Both the position numbers and the translations under genes were made by a program. The notes under the pieces were generated by a model, which saw only the letters and a list, made by a program, of their open reading frames with translations, was not told the origin of the DNA and did not search any database. A DNA stretch of 64,000 nucleotides from Didymodactylos carnosus (Eukaryota > Rotifera > Eurotatoria > Philodinida > Philodinidae): positions 9,819 to 73,818 of the forward strand of contig CAJNOQ010000101.1 in assembly GCA_905250885.1 (NCBI GenBank), in the 5' to 3' direction. Of this stretch, positions 1 to 11,985 are shown piece after piece (position 1 is the first letter of the stretch; every line of letters starts with the position of its first letter).

Positions 1-1706
1 GTGTGTGGCCGCGTGGTCTGGGTCCTAGTTTTTTTTCTTCTTCCAAAGGTGCTTTGCTCCTTTCTTTCCCTTTATAATGGTGCCGCCCCCCCCCCCCTCA
101 TCTTTTTTCTTTTCTCTCTCGTCTCTATTAGTTAGTGTTTCCTCTCGAGATGTGAATTTTTTTTTATTTTGCCCTCCAAACCCTTTCATTCGTTTTCTTT
201 CTACACATACTGGCCGAGAATCAGGTCGGTCTGCAAAGCTGATTCAGACTTTTATTTTTTTTCTCTTTTAGCTCTGATGAATCTGAGTTTAAATCGAACC
301 TAATTATGACAATTTTCAGTAAAACTAGCTCTCATTTCATCATTAGAATCAGTTCTGAAAAACGTAAGTTCTGTTTATTACCCGGACACATTCTGTTGAA
401 TATTGAATCAGTTCTAATATTTCTGAAAATCTGAATCAGTTCTTTAAATCGAGCTGATTCTCGAACAGTGCATACAAACTAAAAGAAATTTCATCCGTCT
501 TTCTTTTTTTTGTGTTCGATTGCATAGTATACATATTCAGAGTAGTGTAGGCCTATTTTTATATGATTATCATCTATGTCTAGTGTATGTGTATGCGTAT
601 GCCTGTACAGACATATAGGATTTATACTCGTTTTCCGTTTTTCTCTCTATTCATATACATAAGAGCAATATATGTGTGTGTGCTTTTATGGGTGAGTTTT
701 GTGACTGCATATGGGACCAGAATATCAAAATGAGTCGGTTTTTTAGACTGAAATTAACGTGAAATGAATTATATTTGAGCATGAATCGTGTTGAAAGAAA
801 TCTTTTGGTTGAAATTCAGATTAAAACGACTATTTTGACCACGATTTTAAAGTAATTGAATTTGACAAATGGCTTTCTCTAATAACTGATCCTATTTTTG
901 AATTAAAATACTGCTGTCGCCTTTTCTGCTTAGAGAAGAATAGGAAAAGCTAAGTATTTGATAATTTGGTAGCCATCAGAAGAGGCTTCAATAAAAATGT
1001 CAGATGATACTGCATACTGCATAGCGGCAGACGAAGAGAGAAAAAACAGGTTAGTTCTTGTAAGAAAAGTTCATGGCCATAAGTGTTATTTGGATAAAAT
1101 CAAGTTATTGCTGAGTATCCAAACTGACGGCATTCAGGTAAAAAAAAGTGGATATAGTCTTCATATCCATGAGCATTTGTTTTTAGAGCAAATAAATGAA
1201 TAGACCAAATATATATAGGAATTTTTTCAAATATTTAAAAGAACGATGTTGCATGAGGTAGTTCATCAATAAACAGTTTTAGAACAAAAACCGAATAAAA
1301 GTTATAATGATGAAAAGCGAAAAAAAGCCTCATGTAGCGCTCTGTTCTACTAAATAGTGTAGCTTTTAGTTTAATTTATGCTGTAATTGAAGAAAATCAA
1401 TAAAGTAAAAAAATATCAGTATATGTCTGCTAATAATGTCTCTCTCGATCAATTAGTTCGAGTATGCTAACGACATTAAATGATAATCGAGTCGGAAAAT
1501 ATTGAAAATGGACAATTAAATCTGTCGAAAATTCACAAGCATCATGAAAAGAATTAGGGAATATAAGGGAGCATTCTAGTATAGAATGAGAGTGTTTAAC
1601 TGGAATGATGTAATAAAACAATGCTAAAGACCATAATAAACAAAGAATTGAAGACTATTGTGAAAATATAGTAGAGTAAAGTGTCTAATTGGAACCGCAA
1701 CTAGAT
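1..1706. other. Non-coding interval, no recognised gene
   Basis: AT-rich sequence with homopolymer runs (poly-C near 88-100, several poly-T tracts) and many short stop-bounded frames. A 68-codon frame at 997-1203 on the plus strand is discussed among the rejected items. The last 26 bases (1681-1706) carry the motif TGTCTAATTGGAACCG, which recurs inside the neighbouring foldback element, so that element may begin slightly further left than its matched arms. Nothing else is supported. Confidence 0.5.
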
Positions 1707-3011
1707 TTGTCTAACTTGTGACTCTAGTATCTGAGTGAGTTTTGAAGCGATTTTCATCGAATCTGGGGACTGTTGTAGCTGGAAGTCTGATCTATTTAAT
1801 GATCTAAAAATGATTCCGAAATTCCCATCAGAGACGGATCGCAGGAAGATTTACTAAGAAGAGGGCTGTTTTGGTTCCAATCAGGCTCTGTGCTTAATGG
1901 GAACCGTACAGCGAAATGTGTGTCTAATTGGAACCGTCTCGTTGAAATTACACGGGTTCTCAATGGTTTAGTAAAACCTATTTTTTAAAAGACTTTCTAA
2001 GATAAACTAGGAAGTTTTTATATGGTCATAATCCGGAGAATGAGCCCCGTCGAATGCCACTGCCAACATCATAACTACAAGAATAACATACTATTCGTGT
2101 ACATTTGGAACAATGACAATAAGTCAAATTAGAATTATACGGATGTTCACATTTGTAACATCTTTGTTGAATCTCACCAACTGGTTGCATTGGTAGCTGA
2201 TGGTGATGACGGGAAAATATCATTGCGGACATTAGTGCCTGATATTGGATGTTGATATGAAGTTGTTGCGTGGGAATATGGTGGTTTAAATAAATATGAG
2301 AATTGAGGATTAAATATTTGATGGGTTGAATAAGGATCTAATGGACTTTATGAGGGCCATATTGACACTGGTGGTGTACAATGTCATTGAAGATAACAAC
2401 AGGTACACTTCACATCCGAACCCAAATTGATTTTATTGCTATTTCTTTCCCTTTCAGGTCCACCATCATTGTCAATATGGCCTTTGATAATGATTGAAAA
2501 CTCGTCTAATTTGAACGAGATGGTTCTAATTAGACATACATTTTGCTGTACGGTTCCAATTAAGCTCAGTGCCTAATATGCAGCCATCTCGTTTTTACAT
2601 ACACTAAAGTATGGTAAGTATAACTTGGTCAATTTTGGTCTTACAAATCTCGAATTAGTGGCATTCGACGGGGCTCATTCTCCGGATTATGACCATATAA
2701 AAACTTCCTAGTTTATCTTAGAAAGTCTTTTAAAAAATAGGTTTTACCAAACCATTGAGAACCCGTGTAATTTCAACGAGACGGTTCCAATTAGACACAC
2801 ATTTCGCTGTACGGTTCCCATTAAGCACAGAGCCTAATTGGAACCAAAACAACCCTCTTCTTAGTAAATCTTCCTGCGATCCGTCTCTGATGGGAATTTC
2901 GGAATAATTTCTAGATCGTTAAACAGATAAGACTTTCAGCTACAAAAGCCCCCAAATTCGATGAAAATCGCTTCAAAACTCATTCAGATACTAGAGTCAC
3001 AAGTTAGACAA
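1707..3011. mobile_element. Foldback-type non-autonomous DNA transposon with 355-bp terminal inverted repeats
   Basis: Bases 1707-2061 reappear in inverted orientation at 2657-3011. Both arms are 355 bp with no net length change and roughly a dozen mismatches by eye (about 96% identity). The arms contain the sub-motif TGTCTAATTGGAACCG (1922, and inverted at 2782). A more diverged inverted version starts near 2521, so the inner part of the right arm has been partly duplicated. The interior (2062-2656) has a second short inverted pair around 2350-2374 and 2461-2486. There is no transposase frame and no clear target-site duplication, so the superfamily is not assigned. The high arm identity suggests a fairly young element or conversion between the arms. 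Confidence 0.8.
2026..2232 (-). pseudogene. Cys-rich gene fragment carried inside the foldback element
   Basis: A 68-codon minus-strand frame inside the transposon contains CYKCEHP followed by CHCSKC and then CYSC, spaced like a small zinc-binding knuckle or ribbon. The C-terminal residues run into the inner end of the left inverted arm. Upstream on the same strand (to about 2340) another frame is rich in Pro, Ser and Tyr and looks like former coding sequence, but it is out of register with this one. It could be a captured host exon or a remnant of the element's own protein. I do not recognise the family and claim no function. Confidence 0.3.
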
Positions 3012-6000
3012 GTTCATTAAGATTTTAAGTACAGCATAATAATCTGTGGGTAATAAGAAAAGTAGAAAAAAAACCCAAAGAGAGCAGATAATTTAGCATT
3101 TTTTTCTGTTACGAAAGCAATAATTTACTCAAGTTTTTGAGATTTGTTTACATAATTGAAAGTTTCGTTTAGCAGAACGTTGTCAATATTCATTGTTTAT
3201 ATCCTTTGTTCTGAAAATAAAAAACAAAATATATGGGATAAGCTGCTAATTTGTAGAACATAAACAAACACTATTTATTTAAACAGATCCATGGGGAAAA
3301 ATAGAAGTATTGTGTGTGAAATGGAGATATTTTCTTTTTTTACTCAAGAATGTGTGATATATGCGTCATTTTCTAATTTTTCTGATGAAAAAGAAGAAAA
3401 AAAATGAAATGAATAACGACAGATGTGGTTGTAATTCTTCGATCATTCCTGCCTTTCTTCGTGTATAAAGAACAGAAGAAAAAAAAAACGAAATTAAAAT
3501 ATATTTTTTTTCTTGAAACGTAGTCTCAAAACGAAAAAATGCAATGATGATATAACTTATGGTAATTATCTTTGTTTTTATTCTTCTTATTTTGATTATT
3601 ATGTTTAGTCTGTTCTATATAAAAAAGAAGAAAAAGAAAAGGAAACAAAGAAATAAGCAAGTGACAAGTTTGATCTCGAATTTAAAAGTCTAAAAAAAGA
3701 TGAGAAAACTTTTTCTATTGTTTCTCACCAACAATCATACAAAAAAAAAGAGCAAATGTATTTATACTCATTCTCTCATTTAATGGTTAAGTAATGTTCA
3801 TATTTTCAACATAATAACATTTGTGAGTAAACCTCAAAAATCTCTATAACTTTATCAAATGTGTGTATTTTCTAATAAAAAAAAAAAAACATTCCAATCG
3901 TTTGTAATTTTTTCTCCAAATACTTTTTGCTCATATCAGCGATTTTTTCCAATATTTTTTTCTACTACTCAGTAATTGTACTAAAAGAAACTTTTTATTT
4001 ATCCCTGATACATATACAAAATGATCCCCTCCATATATTAACATTATGTTTTACTTCGCACAATGAAAATCTTTGATAAATTTAACAATGATATGGAGTA
4101 TCAAAAAATTAAAATAGTAGACGATACATCATTCATGAGCTCTATATCTTTTAACCATTATATGTTTTCAAATATCAAATTTCCAATAATGATTATTATT
4201 GTTCTTATAGAAATCATTGCAATCCCTGAAGAATTTCATGACAATAAGACTATCATTTGAATATAGTCGGCGATTAGTTGTCTGAAAAATAAAAGAGAAA
4301 ATAGAACATTAATTAATATTTAAGAATTCCATCGATACGAGTCAGGATTGTCTCGAGACTGGACACATGAAAACTAAAAAAAATTTTATTTTCATCACAC
4401 TATGAGACACAATCAATTTATGATGAACTACAAGAATATTTCAATACTGTTACTGAAGGAGTTGATACGTACAAATAAGAAGAAAAAGACGACGACAACG
4501 AAAAAGAAAAATGAACTTATTTGACGTAATTCTCAATTATGAGATAGAATATTCATTGTTAACGTGTATCATCAGATGTATCTTTTCAATTCTTGCAATT
4601 TGACCGTTATAGAGCAGTTATTTAGTACATCTGATAGTATTATTACTCCCATTTGTATTAATTTAGAACCAGACAATGAATAATATTGTATTTATTCGTT
4701 CATCGATAAGACAAAAAGGATTAATTGAGCAATCGAAAAATAATGGCAAACTATATGATTTAAAAACAACGAAATATAAATTGTATCCCGTAACATAACT
4801 TAGATCAATAATAACAGTCTATATTTGAGGAGTTATCGATTTTATTTAAATATTAAAGCGTATGATTTAAAATATGTTACATTGTCCATTTATGATCATT
4901 TTGTAAGTGTATATACGCTTAAAACTAGTGACAACAGAAAAATGAATCTTTCAAAAATAATCATATCAAATACAAACCGCATATGAATGTTATCCATTTT
5001 TCTTTATGAATAAGAATTTTTGTTTATCTATGTCTGTTGGTTAAATTCCCTATTTTTTTTTTATTAGATAATATCGTATAGAATAAAACTTTTCTTGAAC
5101 ATATTTGCGTGAGAAGAAAGTTTTCATGCGTTCGTCTACATGAATATAAGTCTTATGGAATCTTTACAAAACGGAACATCAGAAAAACTTGTTATCTTGC
5201 CTATCACTGATGCAGTCAAGTATTTGATTAGGATACAAGTGGATGTACGAGTGAATACAAAAAGATAACGAAACTCTTAATTAAAAAAAATGAATATAGT
5301 GATGATGTTGACATCATTTTTTTGATGAATAAACTTGACTTTCATGGATAATCATTTTATAAATAATTATTTGCACGTTAACATGTTATGTGATTTTTAA
5401 TGAGGAAAAGTTATATTGACACAAGAACAACTATGACGAGATTTGCTCTCTTTTTCATTTATATTGAAAGAATAGTAGCGGTTATCAGAGAATCACAACA
5501 TTGATATGTTTTTCCCGTTTGAGTCTATTATTTTTTTAAAAAAGAATTTAAATTCTTACCTGATTATTAAACAATATTCCATCCATAGCTAATATATATG
5601 TACAACGACATCTAACTCAGACGTTACACTATCTACACTAATTAAAAAAAGCATACCTTTTTTGAAGCGTAACACAATGGTCATCGCATTCACTCGAATG
5701 AATTTCTTTTGTAATGAAAAAAAGAATCATTTCTAATAATTCATTATTACTAGAGTGCTCTCTTTTCTTTTTCTTTATCATTGTAGATATTAAGATCACT
5801 TTCAAAAAAAATTTCGTAGTATTATAGAATAATTGACAAACAACTTTTCTAGGTATGTTCCCTTTGAATGGAATAGAATAATTAACAAAAGTTTAAATAC
5901 GATTATCATTAGAAATCATGTGGTTATCTTTATATTTGAATAGTAGTCAGTCATTTGAACTGAATGAGAAACATTCTCAATTAGCGAGAGAGTAACGAAA

Positions 6001-8950
6001 ATAAGTGGCGTTGATCATAGGATGTATCGTATATCTATAAATATCGGGACATTTATATTTTTGTCAAATGCAGTCAATCTATATTTTATATTTGAATATA
6101 CGCATAAATAAATATCAACTGTCAATTTATATTTATTGTATACGTACGGCTCTCCTATTCATCAGCGTGCCTATATTTATACGAAATCTATTATGAGTGT
6201 ATATACATATACATACGCCTATTATTTTTAGATTGTTTTTATTGTAATGGTCGACATTGTCATACGTAATATAACCACGATGAGTATAAAAAATAGACTC
6301 GATAAATGTTTAAAACCTGTCCATATAGTATCTAGATACCAGTTTTTGGTTTGATTTATACTTTTTACTTGTTTTATATACTGTTCAATAAGAACAACAA
6401 CGAACTGTATAAATCAGAAACTTTATTTAACACCATTTGAGTTTTTCAAAGTAGTCTGTAAGTAGTTTCATCAATAAGGTTCAGTTTCGATTTGAAACAA
6501 CTGCATTTAGACTTTTGTTGACACTAATTTAAATTATAAGGCGAACAATGGCTGTTATCGCATTTTCTAAAAGTATGTAAAGCGATAATTTCATTTTTCT
6601 TTTTTTGCCATCATATATGATGAAAGATCAAAACCTTTATTATGTATATTTGCTGTGTTACATAATCAACTTTAGTTAAACGATGAATTTTACAGTTACA
6701 CTTATTCTTACCATGTACATACGAGCTATTTTTTTCTTTTCTCTACACATAAGTGTACAATTCATCTTTTTGGGTAGAGAAATAAAGCACTATTATCTGA
6801 GAACAGAAAGAAAACAGAAGAGTATTGATATTATTATTAAAACAGTTTATATTATGTATATCTGCGTATACGGAAGAAGAATAAGAATAATGATAAGTAG
6901 ATAGATGTTCACATTGATAAGATGACATGGTCAATGTCTAGTCTAGTTTTAGTTCATAAATATAGTGATTTTTCGTTACTATTCGAACTCTACACACTTT
7001 TAATTAATTTCAAATTGAGATCAAAGAATTTTCAAAGATGAAGAGTGGATGAGTGTGAGTGTACAAAGTTTGGGCATGAACCTGATTTTTCTATCTTAGT
7101 CTTCTGAGACTACGTCTTTTTAAGTTTGATCGTTTGTTCTCTTTGAATACTCTCAAAGCCCACTTTAATTTATTGCTCTTAAAATAACAGTGCTCCACTC
7201 TTTTTTTCTCATTCACTTCAAAAATATAGTCTGATTTTTCTCTATAGAACAATTCTTGTATTAATTTTATTTGCTTGATAAGGATCTGAAATGTCAAGGT
7301 GACAGTAAATAAACAATCTTTTTCTGTCTAAAATGAAGTACTGGTCAATATTTATTTCAATTCTTATCACATATCTAGGCAGTTGATGATATAAATTAGA
7401 GCTTTTAATCGTAACAATACCAAAAATAAAGAAGATATGAGTTATCAGTAAATTACTTCTCAAAATCTTGCTCCTGTATTTTAAGAAAAAAAAAGTCAAC
7501 ACGAATATCTATCTTTGCTGACTACTCTTCTTCAACTTTGTTAAATTGGACAAATAAAACGCTCACACACGGACACATACGTTTGATAAAAATAAAAAAG
7601 ACAAAGAAACGTGGTCAATTACAAAAATTACAATATTTATCTAAAGAGAAACGAAAAAAGATCGTATTTCATACTTATGTTTGTAAAGAAAAGGGAAAAA
7701 TGAGTTGTGATTTCCGGTTGAAAAAGTTTAATTTTATCACAAAATCTTTATCAAAAGAAAAGTTCAATTAGAATTTATTCACAAGTTAAATTTTAGTTTT
7801 AGCATTTTAATCACGCAGTGTTCCGTTGTAGAACGGGTGTATTTAGAAAACAGTTACAATTTTTGCAATTATAGCTAGAACAAAAAAAATATCCTGAATT
7901 TTTTGTCTAGCTTTGGTTTCAAACTAATTAGCTTTCATTGGATTAAACATTAACAAACAAACTTTTATGGCAAAGAAAGTTCATTATGTAAGAAAAACTC
8001 TTTTGTTTCAACTATAATGAGCCTCATTATGAGATTTTCTTTTTCTACTAGTAATGACACAAATGTTATTACTATCCAATATGTTACTAGTCTAAGTTTT
8101 AATAATATTGTCGCCCTTTTCTTAATGCATTCTATTGTTATTCGAATTGATTTTTTTTTATATCAAATTAGTATTAATTTGTGATGTCTATCACGTCACT
8201 TTCTCTCTTTCTCTATCTCTCTCGCTCTATTATGTGAACATGTGTATAGAATTCGAAATCAATCCAATCTGTTTGGAATTTTAATTCATGTTTGATTTCT
8301 TTTTTCTTCTTCTTGTTGTTGTAATAGTGATGATTACGAAATACAAATAGAGAAGGGGAAAAAACACACCATAAATTACATATTCAATATGATGAAAAAA
8401 GCTACATATCGTTCTCTGTATGATAAATATTTTTCTTTTCTTATTCTTTACAAGAGAAAGAAAGAAGAGAGAAACTAACAAAAAACGATATTATATAATT
8501 ATGAAAAAAAAACTTCTCTAGAGGCGTGTATATGATGAAACGAACAAAAATCATTCGACTAGAATTGATGAAACTGAGACTGACATATACACACACACAA
8601 ATGTAAACAACAAAAGATTAGAAAAAACAATGGCTATGCCAAACAGATAATTACTAGAAAGAGAAACAAGAAGCACCTTGAAATAATATAACAAATATGC
8701 ATAAACATAGCCAAATTGGGTAACAGAATAATATCCCCTAAAGAACAAATTGAACATTGAAAACAATGTGGTGTTTACTTGACAAGCGCAAAATGCACCA
8801 TGCTGTTGTTTGTTTTATTATCTAATTTTTATTACAAGTCTCATAGTTGTACATGCTGAGAATCAGAAGAAATAAGACGCAAATTGCAATTTAATTTATC
8901 TGTAAGACAAAAATTTTATACACAAAAAAAGAAAAGAAAAATGAACAACG
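3012..8950. other. Intergenic interval, no recognised gene
   Basis: About 6 kb of AT-rich sequence with frequent stops in all frames and scattered short A/T runs. The open frames here (for example 7242-7502 minus and 7538-7771 plus) are Lys/Ile/Phe-rich, as expected of chance frames in AT-rich DNA, and show no splice-bounded coding block. The right part, about 8300-8950, is directly downstream of the minus-strand ZNF608/609-like stop codon and probably contains its 3' untranslated region. Confidence 0.5.
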
Positions 8951-11900
8951 TTATCGTGAAGACTTAGAATAAGCTGCAGCTGCTTGATATCTCGAATGAT
9001 TTTGAGCATGTAATAATGAATTAAAATATAATTGTTGTTGAACAGGTGATGGTAGTTGTAAATAGGGCGATGATGACTTACTATTTAACATGTTTTTTGT
9101 TGATGGTGATAAACGTTCACCGATATGATGTGGAGGAGACGATGATTGTTGATAGCCGAGATATGCAGCGGTCATTTCGGGTCGAAATGGAGAGAATGGT
9201 GAAATCGGTGGGGATTGATGATGAGGTGAAAAATATTGCTGGTGATATGATGATAATGGATTGTACGGCGAAGACGATGATGGTGAAGTTGGTATAGATT
9301 TGATTTTATTACTATTCGAAATGGAAGTATTTGTACTGTCTAATTTTGAACAAAGTTTATTTGATTTAGAATTATGATGGGATTTTGAAAAATGATGATG
9401 ATGATGGTTATGATGTGAAAATCTGTCGTGTTGTTTTGGTTGATGACTCATGTGTGACTGAGATGTTTTTTGAATAAAATCCATCATTGTAGTAGTTGAT
9501 GGCGGTTTTTTAATGTCGTTTATAGAATCACTTATGATTGGTAATTTAAGTGAATCAGTCAATGATATATTTTCAGTTATGACCTTTTCAGTATCCTTCA
9601 CGAGTTCGGTTGTTGTTTTACTTAAATCGATCGGAGTTACGGATTCAACGTGAGTATCATTATGATTAGTACTTAGTGTTAATTCATTGTTATTTATTTC
9701 AGTCTTTGCTTCACTACATGTTGTCATTGGACTACATCTCGTACTACATCCTGAGCTCGTACTACTTTCATCATCATCTTTTCCATTCGTTGAATTATCA
9801 TAATTCGGTGGTGGTGCTACGGGGGTTGACGACCCATTTTCATTTACAATTGTAGTTTTATCTGAACTGAATGAATCGTCTGGCACTGATTCAATGATTG
9901 ATGAATCCAATTCATTTTTAACTGTTACTACGTCGGATGAAAGATCCTTTGATGCAAGAACTGGAAGTGGTGGGACTTTAAAATCACCCGGTGATGTTGG
10001 TCGTGTTGTTTGTTGTTGAGCAGCAGCTCCACGACGTTTACCATTGCGAAGTATCCTTTCTGTCGGTTCATTAGTATTTGTGACAGATGGTAGTTGTGTA
10101 GTAGCAGTCGATACAGATAAAAGGTTTGACTGAGATAAGGATAAAGAAGCCAAAGGCGATAAGGATGATGACAACAATGTCGAAGAGGATGATAATGTGT
10201 TATGATGATTATTTTTATATCGATGATTTTGTCTTGGATCATTTTTATATCTAAAACATCAAAACAATATGAAAAATCTTCTATAACAGTAAATTGTAGT
10301 TTTTTAAGAAGATCGGGTTATTACGCTCATCTTATCCTCTGTTGCTTTTCTGGCACAATTAAAAATATTTATCAGTATGACTCAAATACAAAATTAATGA
10401 ACTTGTTTAAAAGCGATAATAATTCATTTCTATATACCTGGGAGGTGCCCAGCTTTGTTCGGTTGTATTTAACAGCGCTCCAACGTATGTTTTCCCACGC
10501 CATGTTACATTGATTACAAGTACACCTAAAAGAAAAATGAATAAAAATATATTGAAGATGAAAGAACCGAAGTCGGTCGAAAGATACTTTGTGTATTTGT
10601 GTATGCATATAAAAAAAACATCAGTATACCTTTGTCTGTTTCATTCCATACTATTCCTTCAAGTAAAACAGATGAACCCGGTTCACACGGTCCAAATGCA
10701 TCTTGTTCTGTGTGAACACCAACAGATGAAACAGTATCATCTGGTGAGCGATCTGTTCTCGATGGCGATAATGTTGGTGATATAGTTGTATCGTCCTTAC
10801 TATTTTGTCGTTCAATAGTCGACGATACAGCTCGTTTTTTCTAGAAAGAAAACAACTATTTAAACAGCTTCTGGGATGATATATTTAATTCAAAAGATCA
10901 AAACATTTTTTTTTTCTAATATGCTCATTCTTCAAAACGACACATACTTGTTTTCAATTAGTGAACAGTTTTTAAACAGAATATCATTTAATTGTAGATA
11001 GGGAACTAATTGACAGATTAGCTACCTGTTAATGTCCTACAGACATGTACATCATCATCTTCACGCAAGAACACAATAGGACAAGTGTTGAAAAGAATGG
11101 AAGCAGATGTGCATATATATATATGTATGTGTGTGAAAGAAGAAAAAATAAATAGATTGGTATAGAGAAAAGATATCGTATTAATATCCAGTGGGCTCTT
11201 TTTCCATTACTGGCTTCTTTTTCAAAACAAAGTAGAAATGAACTGTATAGGCGTCTAAAAATAAGTTAAATCTTTAAAGTAACGTGAACCATTATTAGAC
11301 GCACAAAACTTTAGAGTTTTAGAAAATTAATAAATAAACTTATATGAGCAGTGACCATCTAAAGCAATCAAAACCATCGTACTCTCTTTTGCGGGGAAGG
11401 GCGAAATGAATACTAATTGAAAAAAAGACGGCGGGTTCAGTCATATTAATTAATAAAAAATGTAATTGTTCTTACTTTTGTCTTGGCCGATTGTTTTGTT
11501 TTTTCATTATTGCTATCAGTATTATTCTCACTATTAAATTTTCGCTTTCTTGATGTTTTTGTTGTTTTGACTTTCACTTGAACGGTTGTTGTCGTTGTCG
11601 TGGTCGTCAATGTATCATTTTCACTTTTTTCACTTTCATTATCTCCAGATTCGTTACATACATTATTATCGTCTGGTGTTGCCGTCGTTGACGATAAATT
11701 TGCATTTTCGTCTACTACCATTTTACCATCTGCTTTTGTATTCGACAATACCGGGACTACTGTTTTTGTATTGTTTCTAGTTAAGATTTCTGCAGATTTT
11801 TTATTATTGTCTTGTTGTTGTTGATCTTTATCTTGAATAATTCCATGTTGCGTAGTTTTACCGTGATATGTATGACGTTTTATTTTTAATTGTAAACGCT

Positions 11901-11985
11901 TTTCTTCAGCTGCTGTTGCGGTGGGAGACGATGATGAATGGTGAGCGTTAGTAGTATTATTATCAAATGAAACTGTATTGATCAT
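8951..11985 (-). CDS. ZNF608/ZNF609 (scribbler/brakeless) family transcriptional regulator, finger-less form
   Basis: Exons on the minus strand: 11476-11985, 10630-10840, 10438-10525 and 8951-10250, joining in frame to 702 codons. The diagnostic block spans exons 2-3: [16 protein letters not shown] followed by [14 protein letters not shown] and WAPPR. This is the conserved core of vertebrate ZNF608/ZNF609 and fly scribbler/brakeless. Exon 4 then gives [10 protein letters not shown], like the RNGRGRGKR stretch of ZNF609. Exon 1 (residues 1-170) is Ser/Thr/Asn-rich with a basic KRKF patch. Exon 4 has a His-rich run and an Ala-rich tail ending [10 protein letters not shown]. Family members are nuclear co-regulators. 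No C2H2 pair (CxxC...HxxxH) is visible anywhere, although long family members carry one after the core, and the protein is about half the length of ZNF609. The start is the first ATG of exon 1; a non-coding upstream exon is possible. Confidence 0.88.

Noticed and set aside
997-1203. 68-codon plus-strand frame beginning MSDDTAYCIAADEERKN, with a possible splice donor after its 18th codon
   Set aside because: No downstream exon, homologue or motif could be found, and length and composition are compatible with chance in AT-rich DNA.
9046-9297. Plus-strand 83-codon frame opposite the ZNF608/609-like last exon
   Set aside because: It is the antisense shadow of a Ser/His/Pro-rich coding exon; Met-rich composition follows from antisense CAT/CAC codons.
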